Below are positions 30,382 to 40,136 of a stretch of 64,000 nucleotides of DNA, in pieces; position 1 is the stretch's first letter; every line of letters starts with the position of its first letter. Under the pieces are notes generated by a model, which did not search any database, had not been told where the DNA came from, and saw only the letters and a program-made list of their open reading frames with translations. Position numbers and translations under genes: made by a program. Origin of the DNA: Flavobacterium sp. (GTDB taxonomy: Bacteria; Bacteroidota; Bacteroidia; Flavobacteriales; Flavobacteriaceae); assembly GCF_004211145.1 (NCBI RefSeq), contig NZ_SEBS01000024.1:42332-106331 (forward strand). The letters run 5' to 3'.

Positions 30382-30987
30382 TCACGTGTCGAAACCCTTT
30401 TTCCTAAATATTAATTTCCGTTTATAATCCTGAACTTTTTTGTGGTTCGGATAATGACGCTTATCGGTCAAATTATTGAAAATCAAAGCGGTTATAAGCA
30501 AGATAATCGCGCCCGAAAGTACAGGCGACAATACATACCAAAATCCCAAATTCCGGATTTCGGTCGAACCCGTAACCGCAATCAACGCCGTAGCGCCACC
30601 GGGCGGATGCAATGTCTTCGTGACCTGCATGAATACGATCGAGAGCGAGACGGCTAACGGAGCCGAAATCCACATCAGATCAGGAAAGATTTTCGCAATA
30701 GAAACGCCGACGACGGCCGACACCAGGTGCCCGCCAAGCAGATTCCTAGGTTGCGCAAGCGGACTTTGGATCACGCCGTACACCAAAACGCAAGACGCAC
30801 CGAATGACCCGATGAGGAAAACAAAATCGTCTTTTGGAAATGCTTTGTACTGCAAGTAGGCGATCGTTCCCATTCCGATAAACGATCCGACAAACGCCCA
30901 GAAATGCTCTCTGAAATCAACGAGCGTTTCGCGATATAGTCCGTATTTCGTTTTTCTATAAGTGCGTTTTATTTTTCGGATCGGCAT
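30382..30987 (-). CDS. HPP family integral membrane protein
   Basis: TM segments; LHPPGGATALIAVTGS motif. Confidence 0.88.
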   Translation of the reverse strand: MPIRKIKRTYRKTKYGLYRETLVDFREHFWAFVGSFIGMGTIAYLQYKAFPKDDFVFLIGSFGASCVLVYGVIQSPLAQPRNLLGGHLVSAVVGVSIAKIFPDLMWISAPLAVSLSIVFMQVTKTLHPPGGATALIAVTGSTEIRNLGFWYVLSPVLSGAIILLITALIFNNLTDKRHYPNHKKVQDYKRKLIFRKKGFDT

Positions 30988-31030
30988 GTTATGGATTGAG
31001 GATGCAAAAATAGGAAAAGGATTCGGGTTC

Positions 31031-32740
31031 CTATTGCAGCAACTTCCAATCGCTCAAACTCGACTTGATCGCCCCGATCACTTTGCCCGCCAAAACGCGG
31101 TTGAGCACCACCTTCGCTCCTACCCAGATCAGGCTTGTCGTAAGCCAGTTGAATTCGGCGGCGTTGAGAATGATCGCGTTCACGCGTTGCTTTATTGGTT
31201 TCTCGAAACGGTCGATTTCTTTCTCGGAAATAGTCGGCCAATTCGTCTTGCTTGAGAATTCGGGCATCTTGAACGTTCCGGGTTGTGGACGTTCCGAAAA
31301 TATCGGTATGATCTGGTAGCGCAAATCCCCGGCGGCCATCGTCGAGAATCTGGACTTGTCGGCGGTTTTGTAACCTTGCGCGAAAATCGGGTTGAGTTCG
31401 AGTGCTTCGGCCGTCAAGGTGAAATAATCGCGCAGGAAAACCTCGCAGTTGTATCGACCCAGATAATAATCGTGGATCCGGAATTCCTTACTCAGGAAAC
31501 CGCCGAAACCTGAAAGCGTGCCACATGCGATCGCCTTTTCGCCGAACAATTCATCGACGATATTTCCCTGCTCGTCACGGATTTGGCGCGAAGGCGAAAC
31601 GATGAACTTGCTCGCGTCGGTCATGAACATCACCGACCGGTAATCGATTGGTTTGGCGCGCATCTGGGCCGTCATGGCCGACAGTGTTTTCCCGATGACT
31701 GAAAAGATGCCTTGCTTGTAATTGAATTCCTCGGCGTCCTTGCTCGGAAACGGGTCGATCATCAAAACGGTATTTTCGAACGTGTTGAAATTCGAATTCA
31801 CCGAACTCAATGTTTCCTGTTTCTGTTCTAACGAAACCGACTGCAAACCTCGGCTCTCGACCGTATATTCGTCCAACAAATCGCGTACTTTTTCATACGG
31901 CTCATTATTGATCATGCCGCCGTCGACGTTGAGCGTCTTCACGGTTTCGCCTTTAAGCGGACTGTTCGCAAACACGTCGCGCAACCACGGAATATCCTGC
32001 ACGTATTTCGTTTCGCGCTCCAATATCCTGGATTGCAAGCCAAGCGGGAACGCTCCCGTAGCCATTGCCGCGTCTCGAGCCGCCTTGAGTGATGTACCGT
32101 TTTTGAAGTCGAGCGGAATCCAGCCGGGACTTGTGGGAATCGTGCCGTCGGTAACCTCAAAACACGCGTAATCGTTATGGACCGACATGTTGTATTTTTC
32201 CTTGCGTCGGCCAGCGATGAAATCGACGTTGTAATGGAATCCCGCGAGATTCGAAAGTGTCGTGAAAACTTTAACGGGCGATTCGAAATACGGTGGCGTC
32301 GGCTGCCATTTGTCGACGTTCGCTTGCAACATCTTATTGGCGACCTCATCGATGAACTTCGAATTGAGTAGCGAGACAATGTTTCCTTTGCTGATGTCGG
32401 ACGTGTCGAGCATTTTCGGGAACATGTCGCGATGCGTCAGATCGACCCAACTGTGGTAGAGTTTATTTTCAGGATGTTCGTCGAGCAGTCTTGAAGGTTC
32501 GGGCAAACCGACGGGCGCGATCTCATTGTTGATCGTACTCGCGGCGAGCATTGCGGTCATTCCTCCGGCCGACGCGCCGCCCATGATCGGGATCGTGACC
32601 TGATGCGTCGGAACGCCGGGTTGTCCGCGTTGCTTTTCCCATTCGGCCAAGGCTTCGAGCAGATAATCCATGACGCCGGCCGTGTAGGCTCCGGCTGAGA
32701 CGGCTCCGGCCATGCAGAGGCCGATTCGGAATGGTTTCAT
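31031..32740 (-). CDS. Patatin-like phospholipase family protein
   Basis: MKPFRIGLCMAGAVSAGAYTAGVMDYL; GGASAGG nucleophile elbow; VDGGMINNEP. Start set at MKPF; the longer ORF reads into a repeat array. Confidence 0.82.
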   Translation of the reverse strand: MKPFRIGLCMAGAVSAGAYTAGVMDYLLEALAEWEKQRGQPGVPTHQVTIPIMGGASAGGMTAMLAASTINNEIAPVGLPEPSRLLDEHPENKLYHSWVDLTHRDMFPKMLDTSDISKGNIVSLLNSKFIDEVANKMLQANVDKWQPTPPYFESPVKVFTTLSNLAGFHYNVDFIAGRRKEKYNMSVHNDYACFEVTDGTIPTSPGWIPLDFKNGTSLKAARDAAMATGAFPLGLQSRILERETKYVQDIPWLRDVFANSPLKGETVKTLNVDGGMINNEPYEKVRDLLDEYTVESRGLQSVSLEQKQETLSSVNSNFNTFENTVLMIDPFPSKDAEEFNYKQGIFSVIGKTLSAMTAQMRAKPIDYRSVMFMTDASKFIVSPSRQIRDEQGNIVDELFGEKAIACGTLSGFGGFLSKEFRIHDYYLGRYNCEVFLRDYFTLTAEALELNPIFAQGYKTADKSRFSTMAAGDLRYQIIPIFSERPQPGTFKMPEFSSKTNWPTISEKEIDRFEKPIKQRVNAIILNAAEFNWLTTSLIWVGAKVVLNRVLAGKVIGAIKSSLSDWKLLQ

Positions 32741-32751
32741 ATAGTAAAATT

Positions 32752-32810
32752 GACAATGGACAATGGACGATGGACAATGGACAATGGACAATGGATAATT
32801 GACAATTGGA
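32752..32810 (+). repeat. Heptameric array (caatgga)n, 8 units
   Basis: caatgga x2, cgatgga, caatgga x3, taattga, caattgg. Confidence 0.92.
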
Positions 32811-32928
32811 TTTATCGTAATTTGAAAAATCCGTTCAAAATTGGGATACTAGGGAGAGATTGTTTCGGAAAATTAAATGTAACAAATTATTTCGCCGAAT
32901 GTGATCTCGGAAATGTTATAAAAACAAA

Positions 32929-32955
32929 AAAGTTCCCGTTTAACGAGAACTTTTC
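32929..32955. terminator. Bidirectional terminator-like hairpin between the two array arms
   Basis: aaaaaAGTTCccgtttaacgaGAACTtttc. Confidence 0.6.
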
Positions 32956-32978
32956 TTATATCATATCAAACGAATCGT

Positions 32979-33012
32979 CAATTATCCATTGTTAATTGTC
33001 AATTGTCAATTA
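32979..33012 (-). repeat. Inverted heptameric array (caattat/ccattgt/taattgt/caattgt)
   Basis: Opposite orientation to 32752-32810; overlaps the stop codon of the 33010-33588 gene. Confidence 0.85.
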
Positions 33013-33588
33013 AACCTGGATATGTCCCCAATTCTCACCGCGCTTAATCCTATACAATTGCATTTCACTAACGCCAAAGCGCTTTGCAAGTATTTTCATT
33101 CGGGTTTTGCGATTTGGGTTTGCAAGTTCTTTCTTGAGGCGCATGACCTGCGTGATCGTCAGCTTGTGGCCGTCTGACTTCATGCGTTGCGCCATTCCCT
33201 TGATTTTCCCGGCTTTCACGCGCGGACTGTTTTTGTAGAACTCGAGGAACTCGTCTTTGGTAACCCATTTTAGGTTTTTGACGTTGTCGTTGTCGGTCGT
33301 TCGGTCGAGGTGGATCAAGTGGACCTGATCTTCGGTCGGCGGCGGCAGGAAAAGCTCCCCAACTAGTTTGTAGATAAAAATGATCTTGTTTTTGATTTTT
33401 CCGTCAACGTTCATCTTATACGGGAGAATTCGGTAACCGTTGCTTTGGCCGCCCTTCAACAGGGTGCCTTTTTCAATCGATTCGGTAAAACTCATTAATC
33501 TTCCGTAATTCGAAATCGCATAACGCATACGTAAAGGTGCGTCAATAGTGATTTCTTTAAACGTTTCAGATGCATAAAGGCGCAGCAT
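33010..33588 (-). CDS. NUMOD4/HNH-like protein with C-terminal HTH (homing-endonuclease-like)
   Basis: YAISNYGRLMSF (NUMOD4-like), LVGELFLPPPTEDQVHLIHLDRTTDNDNVKNLKWVT (HNH-like), FGVSEMQLYRIKRGENWGHI (HTH). Confidence 0.72.
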   Translation of the reverse strand: MLRLYASETFKEITIDAPLRMRYAISNYGRLMSFTESIEKGTLLKGGQSNGYRILPYKMNVDGKIKNKIIFIYKLVGELFLPPPTEDQVHLIHLDRTTDNDNVKNLKWVTKDEFLEFYKNSPRVKAGKIKGMAQRMKSDGHKLTITQVMRLKKELANPNRKTRMKILAKRFGVSEMQLYRIKRGENWGHIQV

Positions 33589-33827
33589 AGTCGTTTAGGT
33601 TTTAGGTTATAATCGGTTTTGGAATCACAAAGTTAACATTAGCGACGTATTCGAAGCGGTTTTAAGATTTTTTTTGGAAATTTTTAGGTGATTTCGCATA
33701 CCGCGACCAATTTTGTAGGGGTTACCTCTACAATACGACATAAACAATGCAACAAAACCCCATTATCCTGTAAGGCAATATGACGATTGCGGGAATAACT
33801 TTGTAAGGCAAGCTAAAAACAACCATT

Positions 33828-34631
33828 ATGAAAACCGCAACCGCAACTACTGAAAAACGAAATTTCTCAAAAATCGATCAATCGGGAACCGACCCGAACC
33901 GATACGCGAGCATCTCGAATCCTGAAGAAGCTTCTTACTATACTGACGAGAACGGAAACGAACAAAAAAGCCTGATTCCCGGACTCAAAGTAAACGTGAG
34001 CACCGTGGAACGCATCGCAATGGTCGCCGCCGGATCGTATTTGCTTTACAAGGCGCTTTCCGGAAAAAAGAAAAGCATTCCGCAAAGTATCGCAGGCGGA
34101 ACGATGTTGATGCGCGGCATCAGCGGCTATTGCCCAATTTACGATGCCGTGGACAAAACGGGCAAACTCTCGGGAACCAACGTGAATATCCGGACTTCCA
34201 TATCGGTGAACAGACCGGTCGATGAAGTGTACAAATTCTGGAGAAACCTGGAAAATCTTCCGTTGTTCATGAAACATTTGTCGAGCGTAAACGAAATCGA
34301 CAACCTCAAATCAGAATGGACGGCGACAGGCCCGAAAGGCATCGGAAAACTATCGTGGAAAGCTGAGATATTAATGGACGAGCCAGGTAAAAAACTGAGC
34401 TGGCACTCGCTTCCGGGATCGACAGTCGATAATGCAGGGAAAGTGGTATTCAGCGAAACCGGCACCAACAAAACGGACCTCGACATTACGATCTCCTATC
34501 ACGCGCCACTCGGAATCGCAGGTGAGGCGGCCGCTAAATTGCTGAATCCATTATTCGAAAAAATGTTGAAGAACGACATCGAAAACTTTAAGAACCACAT
34601 CGAAGTCGAGCACTATCAAATCGCTAATTAA
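33828..34631 (+). CDS. SRPBCC family protein with N-terminal DUF2892-like segment
   Basis: VSTVERIAMVAAGSYLLYKAL...GISGYCPIYDAV then SISVNRPVDEVYKFWRNLENLPLFMKHL. Confidence 0.82.
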   Translation: MKTATATTEKRNFSKIDQSGTDPNRYASISNPEEASYYTDENGNEQKSLIPGLKVNVSTVERIAMVAAGSYLLYKALSGKKKSIPQSIAGGTMLMRGISGYCPIYDAVDKTGKLSGTNVNIRTSISVNRPVDEVYKFWRNLENLPLFMKHLSSVNEIDNLKSEWTATGPKGIGKLSWKAEILMDEPGKKLSWHSLPGSTVDNAGKVVFSETGTNKTDLDITISYHAPLGIAGEAAAKLLNPLFEKMLKNDIENFKNHIEVEHYQIAN

Positions 34632-34652
34632 GCCATAATACAACACAACTTG

Positions 34653-34690
34653 GAAAAGCACCGGATCGAAAATTCGGTGTTTTTCTTTTC
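34653..34690 (+). terminator. Rho-independent terminator
   Basis: aaaagCACCGgatcgaaaattCGGTGtttttctttt. Confidence 0.7.
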
Positions 34691-34706
34691 AATTAAAAAC
34701 ACAAAT

Positions 34707-35681
34707 ATGCTCAAATATTTCAGGAAACAGACATTGCACGATATCTGGACATTGCTCAGGAACACGTTCAACGGTTTCATAAACGACCGCGCGCTAAAGT
34801 TGAGCGCTTCGTTGTCGTACTACACCGTGTTCTCGATGGCGCCCTTGTTGCTGCTCATGATTTCACTTGCGGGATTATTTCTGGGACGGGATGCGATCAA
34901 TGGCCATGTGTTCCGTGAAATAAACGGATTGATCGGGGCCGAAGCCGCGCTGCAGATACAGGACGTGATCCGAAACATGGAATTGTCGGGCAAAACCACG
35001 ACCGCGCTCATCATCGGTATCGTAACGCTGATAATTGGTGCTACGACCGTATTCGGCGAAATACAGGATTCGATCAATATCATTTGGAAAGTTAAGGCGA
35101 AACCAAAACGCGGCTGGGTAAAATTATTGAAGGACAGGCTTCTGTCTTCCTCGCTCATCATCGGTTTAGGATTCTTGCTCATCGTCTCGCTGATGGTGAA
35201 CGGAGCGCTCGTCGCCATGAATGATTGGCTTAAAAGTTTTTTCCCTGAAATCACGCTGCTGTTATTCAACAGTATAAATGTCATCGTGAGTTTCAGTGTC
35301 ATAACAATACTCTTCGCCACGATCTTTAAAGTGTTGCCAGACGCATACATCGATTGGAAACACGTACGGATTGGGGCGTTTTTCACCGCGTGTTTGTTTA
35401 TGATCGGGCGTTATCTGATTGGCATTTATGTCGAAACAACCAGCACGGGAACCGCGTATGGAGCCGCCGGATCGCTGATTATCATTTTGGTTTGGGTCTA
35501 TTACACGGCCGCGATTCTGTATTTCGGTGCCGAATTTACGCGCGCTTACGCCGAATTCACGGGCGCAAGGATTCGTCCCGCCGAGTACGCGGTCTATGTC
35601 GAAGAACACGAACTCGAACGCACGATAAGCGTAATTCCGACGCGAAAACAAGAAGAGAAGAAAAAAAAGGAAAAAATATAA
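34707..35681 (+). CDS. YihY/virulence factor BrkB family membrane protein
   Basis: ALKLSASLSYYTVFSMAPLLLLMISLAGLFLG...YGAAGSLIIILVWVYYTAAILYFGAEFTRAYAE. Confidence 0.9.
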   Translation: MLKYFRKQTLHDIWTLLRNTFNGFINDRALKLSASLSYYTVFSMAPLLLLMISLAGLFLGRDAINGHVFREINGLIGAEAALQIQDVIRNMELSGKTTTALIIGIVTLIIGATTVFGEIQDSINIIWKVKAKPKRGWVKLLKDRLLSSSLIIGLGFLLIVSLMVNGALVAMNDWLKSFFPEITLLLFNSINVIVSFSVITILFATIFKVLPDAYIDWKHVRIGAFFTACLFMIGRYLIGIYVETTSTGTAYGAAGSLIIILVWVYYTAAILYFGAEFTRAYAEFTGARIRPAEYAVYVEEHELERTISVIPTRKQEEKKKKEKI

Positions 35682-35697
35682 TTCAAAAGTTAAGATC

Positions 35698-35988
35698 ATG
35701 GACACGCAACACAACCACAAGTTTGACGGAAAGGAAGACCGCAATTATCATCAGAAACCATTCGATGATGTAACCGACAACTTGCCGCAGATCGACGAAA
35801 CATCGGCAAAACTAGCCGACAAGACGCCGCAAAAGGAAACCTCCGCCGAGGATGAAGATTCCGATCGGGATAAAGCCGAAGACGCCGCGGGATACGTAAG
35901 CGAAATCAACGACACCGACGTGCGCGACCAAGGCGACAGCACAAAAGACTGGGATGCCGAGAACAGTCGTACCGGGCGAAACAAGTAA
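35698..35988 (+). CDS. Small hydrophilic acidic hypothetical protein
   Basis: 96-aa ORF just after yihY. Confidence 0.6.
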   Translation: MDTQHNHKFDGKEDRNYHQKPFDDVTDNLPQIDETSAKLADKTPQKETSAEDEDSDRDKAEDAAGYVSEINDTDVRDQGDSTKDWDAENSRTGRNK

Positions 35989-36134
35989 TTCCAATTGTGG
36001 CACGATTTTCACAATGCGGTATGGCGGAAAACTGATTTGGACATATTTCCAATGGGTCGCGAAGGTTAAATTTTGAGCAAGCGCAACCAAGTGATTCCAA
36101 AAAATGTATCTTTAATTTCCATAAATACCCCATT

Positions 36135-36410
36135 ATGAAAAAGACAGTGTTACTTTTGATCGCGTTTTTAGGCTTCTCGGTCGCTGCATCGGCCCAGGAA
36201 AAGCCTAAGAAACAAACAAGACCGGTGACGCAGAAAGAAACGTCGCAACCCGCCCAATCCAAGGCCGAACCTACAGCCGAAGGACAACGCAACAAACAAA
36301 AAACCGAAGAGGAAATCAAAAAACGCCGTGCCGAAAACCGCGCCAAGATGGAGCAGGCCAAAAAAGGCATACGCAACAAGATCGCTTCAGACACTGTAGC
36401 CACAAAATAA
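36135..36410 (+). CDS. Small secreted hypothetical protein
   Basis: Signal peptide MKKTVLLLIAFLGFSVAASAQ followed by charged low-complexity sequence. Confidence 0.65.
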   Translation: MKKTVLLLIAFLGFSVAASAQEKPKKQTRPVTQKETSQPAQSKAEPTAEGQRNKQKTEEEIKKRRAENRAKMEQAKKGIRNKIASDTVATK

Positions 36411-36411
36411 T

Positions 36412-37179
36412 ATGAAACAACTCTTATTCGCTTTCGCGCTTTGCATTTCGGCAATGACGCAGGCACAACTCAAATCCGTCGCATATAAGGACGGTGCGCA
36501 AAAACTAAACGGACTGGCTTCGGCCCCCGCAAAACCATCGGCTGCAAAACCAGGTGTGTTGATTCTTCCTGCCTGGATGGGAATTACCGACCACGAAAAG
36601 GAAGTCGCACAGGAATTGACGAAATTGGGTTATTACGTTTTCATCGCCGACATTTACGGAGAAGGCAATTACCCGAAGAATCCCGGTGAAGCCGGTAAAA
36701 ATGCCGGATATTACAAGGATAATTATAAGGATTATCAGCGTCGCATACAACTTGCGTTCGATGAACTTATAAAGTTCGGAGCTGCAAAAAACAACGTTGC
36801 CGCGATAGGATATTGCTTCGGCGGAACGGGCGTACTTGAAATGGCGCGCTCCGGAATGCCTGTAAACGGAGTGGTTTCGTTCCACGGCGGTCTCGGCAAA
36901 GACAAGTCGCGACAAAACGATGCGATTTCAACGAAGGTCTTGATCTGCCACGGCGCCGACGATCCCTTTGTCCCGAAAGAAGACGTGATCGCGTGCCAGC
37001 AGGAAATGCGCGATGGAAAAGCCGATTGGCAAATGATCTACTACGCGAACGCCGTCCATGCGTTTACTGAAAAAGGAGCCGGTTCCGACAATTCAAAAGG
37101 AGCCGCTTATAACGAAAAAGCCGACAAACGCTCCTGGAAAGCGCTGCAGCAATTTCTCGACGAAACGCTCAAAAAATAA
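36412..37179 (+). CDS. Dienelactone hydrolase family protein
   Basis: Signal peptide; GYCFGGTGVLEMAR nucleophile motif; CHGADDPFVP; NAVHAFTE. Confidence 0.88.
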   Translation: MKQLLFAFALCISAMTQAQLKSVAYKDGAQKLNGLASAPAKPSAAKPGVLILPAWMGITDHEKEVAQELTKLGYYVFIADIYGEGNYPKNPGEAGKNAGYYKDNYKDYQRRIQLAFDELIKFGAAKNNVAAIGYCFGGTGVLEMARSGMPVNGVVSFHGGLGKDKSRQNDAISTKVLICHGADDPFVPKEDVIACQQEMRDGKADWQMIYYANAVHAFTEKGAGSDNSKGAAYNEKADKRSWKALQQFLDETLKK

Positions 37180-37198
37180 TTCCCTTGATTCTTTACAT

Positions 37199-37233
37199 GA
37201 TCCGCGACATTCATAGTGTCGCGGATTTTTTTT
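37199..37233 (+). terminator. Strong Rho-independent terminator
   Basis: gATCCGCGACattcatagTGTCGCGGATttttttta. Confidence 0.9.
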
Positions 37234-37245
37234 ACGGCGCACGCA

Positions 37246-37285
37246 AATCTTTCAATCTTTTAATCTTTCAATCTTTTAATCTTTG
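37246..37285 (+). repeat. Octameric array aatctttc/aatctttt, 5 units
   Basis: Perfect 8-nt period with alternating last base. Confidence 0.88.
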
Positions 37286-37314
37286 TTATTTTTGAAAACA
37301 CCAATCAACAAAAC

Positions 37315-38358
37315 ATGTCGGGACACAATCCGTTACGCCAGGATAAGACTTGCCTCAATTGCCGCCACGTAGTCGAAAAGCGCTATTGCCCGAATTGCGG
37401 ACAGGAAAACACCGACTCGCGCAAAACCTTCCACCATCTTTTCATTCACTTTTTCGAGGATTTGACGCATTACGAAAATGCGTTCTGGAAAACGATCCGC
37501 CACTTGCTTTTCAAGCCGGGAAGATTGACCAAGGAATATTTGTCGGGGAAACGGTTGTCGTATCTGGCGCCAGTCCGATTGTACATCTTCATCAGTTTCG
37601 TCACATTTTTCCTGTTAGGCGTCTTGCCTTCCAAAGACGAAGACAACACGACCTCGAAAATCAAAAAAGAAATCGCAGCCAATCCGGCAACGGCCGACAC
37701 GTTAGTATCCCTGAAACCGGGTGGAATCGGTGACTTTTCCATAAGCCGACCTCCCGAAGAAAAAGAAGATGACAAGAGCAAGAACCGTGACATCGACGAT
37801 TTCGGTGATTTTGATAACGTAAGGGAATTCGACTCGATACAGAATTCATTGCCTGAAAGCAAAAAATTGCATGGATTTCGTTATATGTTGGAGCACAAAC
37901 TTGCCGAAATCCAGGAAAAGACCGATGACAAGGATTTCGCCGACAAGCTTACCGACGGCTTCGTGCACAACGTACCCAAGGCCTTGTTTCTTTACATGCC
38001 GCTCTTCGCGTTTTGGTTGTGGGTTTTCCACGGCAAAAAACGTTGGTATTATTTCGACCATGGAATTTTTACGTTGCACTATTTCTCGTTCCTATTATTG
38101 ACGATGATGGTCATGAACTGCCTCGCGACCGCGGCGGAATTTTTCGAATTCATGCCTTTCTCGGTGCTCGTCGGCCTCATGTGGTTTTGCCTTTGCGGAT
38201 GGTGGTTCTTTTATTTCTTCAGGTCGCACAGCAATTTCTATGGCGAACGCAAAGCGATTTCGAGACTCAAAAGCCTTGCGCTTTACATCATCAACATGGT
38301 GCTGATCTCGATTTTTGCCGTCGGATTATTAACCTACACGATTCTTTACATGCATTGA
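37315..38358 (+). CDS. DUF3667 domain membrane protein with zinc ribbon
   Basis: CLNCRHVVEKRYCPNCGQENTDSRKTFHHLF...FKPGRLTKEYLSGKR. Confidence 0.85.
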   Translation: MSGHNPLRQDKTCLNCRHVVEKRYCPNCGQENTDSRKTFHHLFIHFFEDLTHYENAFWKTIRHLLFKPGRLTKEYLSGKRLSYLAPVRLYIFISFVTFFLLGVLPSKDEDNTTSKIKKEIAANPATADTLVSLKPGGIGDFSISRPPEEKEDDKSKNRDIDDFGDFDNVREFDSIQNSLPESKKLHGFRYMLEHKLAEIQEKTDDKDFADKLTDGFVHNVPKALFLYMPLFAFWLWVFHGKKRWYYFDHGIFTLHYFSFLLLTMMVMNCLATAAEFFEFMPFSVLVGLMWFCLCGWWFFYFFRSHSNFYGERKAISRLKSLALYIINMVLISIFAVGLLTYTILYMH

Positions 38359-38407
38359 TGTAACAATTCCATCGGCGTGACAACAAATATGAACTAAATC
38401 AAGACTT

Positions 38408-39427
38408 ATGAAAAAATACCTGATATTCGGTGCCGCGTTGCTCGTCATCTCGTGTAAAAGCACCAAAAATGATATAAATGCCGAAGTGACCGTGAACAAA
38501 TACATGAACACGATTACGCAGGACGAACTTAAAAAACACCTTACGATCATCGCAGCCGACGACATGGAAGGACGCGAAACGGGTTCCGCAGGGCAAAAGA
38601 AGGCCGGCCGCTACATGATCGACCAATACAAATCGGACAAAATCGCATTCCCGACAGGCGCGACCGACTATTATCAAAAGGTTCCCGCAGCTTTCCTGAA
38701 TGCGAAGCGCAATGAAAACCTGCCGGATTCCGAAAATATTTGGGCCTTTATCGAAGGCTCTGAAAAACCTGACGAAATCGTGGTCATCTCAGCGCATTAC
38801 GACCACGTCGGAACAAAAGACGGAGTCGTTTACAATGGAGCCGACGATGACGGAACGGGAACGGTCGCGTTGATGGAAATCGCACAAGCGTTCCAAAAAG
38901 CCAAGAAAGACGGTTACGGGCCGAAACGTTCTATCCTGATTCTTCACGTAACGGGCGAGGAACACGGTTTGCACGGCTCGCGTTATTATTCAGAGAATCC
39001 ATTGTTTCCGATCGCGAAAACGGTTGCCGACATCAACATCGACATGATCGGACGACGCGACGAACCGCACACCGCGACAAACAATTACATTTACGTGATC
39101 GGCGCAGACCGACTCTCCAGCGACCTCGATAAGATCGTGCGCGACCAGAACTCGAAGTTTACCAAGATCGATCTCGATTTTAAATTCAACGACCGAAACG
39201 ACCCGAACCGTTTCTACAATAGATCGGATCACTACAATTTCGCGAAGAACGGAATTCCATCGGTTTTCTTTTTTAGCGGCGTTCACCCTGATTATCACAA
39301 ACCCGGCGACGATGTCGAAAAGATCGAATTCGACGCGATGTTGAGCCGTACGAGATTGGCGTTCGTGACGGCTTGGGAGATAGCGAACAGGAAGGATAAA
39401 CTTGTTGTCGATAAGGACGGAAAGTAG
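38408..39427 (+). CDS. M28 family metallopeptidase (lipoprotein)
   Basis: HYDHVG...NGADDDGTGTVALMEIA...EEHGLHGS...DHYNFAKNGIPSVFFFSGVHPDYHKPGDD. Confidence 0.9.
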   Translation: MKKYLIFGAALLVISCKSTKNDINAEVTVNKYMNTITQDELKKHLTIIAADDMEGRETGSAGQKKAGRYMIDQYKSDKIAFPTGATDYYQKVPAAFLNAKRNENLPDSENIWAFIEGSEKPDEIVVISAHYDHVGTKDGVVYNGADDDGTGTVALMEIAQAFQKAKKDGYGPKRSILILHVTGEEHGLHGSRYYSENPLFPIAKTVADINIDMIGRRDEPHTATNNYIYVIGADRLSSDLDKIVRDQNSKFTKIDLDFKFNDRNDPNRFYNRSDHYNFAKNGIPSVFFFSGVHPDYHKPGDDVEKIEFDAMLSRTRLAFVTAWEIANRKDKLVVDKDGK

Positions 39428-39436
39428 GTTTGGGTA

Positions 39437-39464
39437 CAGGGTTCAGGGTGCAAGGTGCAGGGTT
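39437..39464 (+). repeat. Heptameric array cagggtt/cagggtg/caaggtg, 4 units
   Basis: Begins 10 nt after the M28 stop. Confidence 0.85.
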
Positions 39465-39529
39465 TTGGATAACCGGAAGTTTTTTTGTTAGAACGTATAA
39501 TCGTCCGTCAAAGACATAACTGCGTGGAT

Positions 39530-39613
39530 CTTGCACCTTGAACCTTGAACCTTGCACCCTGAACCTTGCACCCTGCACCTTGCACCCTAAACCTTGCACC
39601 CTGAACCCTGAAC
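39530..39613 (-). repeat. Inverted heptameric array, 12 units (cttgcac/cttgaac/cctgaac/cctgcac)
   Basis: Perfect 7-nt register over 84 nt; reverse complement of the 39437-39464 words. Confidence 0.92.
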
Positions 39614-39710
39614 CCCAAAAAAAAACCATCACGGTCAAATAAGGAACCGACAAGGATTGGATGTCGGTGCGCTAAATGAGCGTAATGGCCTGAAACCGAA
39701 AAGACGAGCT

Positions 39711-39965
39711 TTAAAACTTCTCGTTCTTGACGATCTGAACTTTTCCGATTGGGACGGTATCGGTTGAATCCTGTGTGATCAAAACACCCAGGAGTTTTAA
39801 TGGAATGTCGGGAATCTCGTCAGACGAGGCTTTGATGTCGTGAAACAAATGCTCGAAATCCTGTGGATTCAAAACCAAAGTGTCGCCTTGGTCAATGCGA
39901 TGCGTGATGATATAATCGCGAATGCTCGCAACATTTATCTTTTGGATGAAAGTGAATTGTGACAT
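39711..39965 (-). CDS. Hypothetical protein
   Basis: MSQFTFIQKINVASIRDYIITHRIDQGDTLVLNPQDFEHLF...; start set at internal ATG 39965. Confidence 0.6.
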   Translation of the reverse strand: MSQFTFIQKINVASIRDYIITHRIDQGDTLVLNPQDFEHLFHDIKASSDEIPDIPLKLLGVLITQDSTDTVPIGKVQIVKNEKF

Positions 39966-40013
39966 TGGTTTTAGTTTTATTATTGGTTTCAGGTTTGGCG
40001 TTGTCCGGAAGAC

Positions 40014-40056
40014 ATCGAATCGAATCAACGAATCAACTCATCAACTCATCAACAAC
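40014..40056 (+). repeat. Octameric array gaatcaac/tcatcaac
   Basis: gaatcaac x2, tcatcaac x2 in register. Confidence 0.8.
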
Positions 40057-40136
40057 CTAAAGTTACATCTTTGACACAACGCCCTGATTCCATTTAAGTT
40101 TTCCTTAAGAACGGATGTGGGAATCTTACAAGCATC

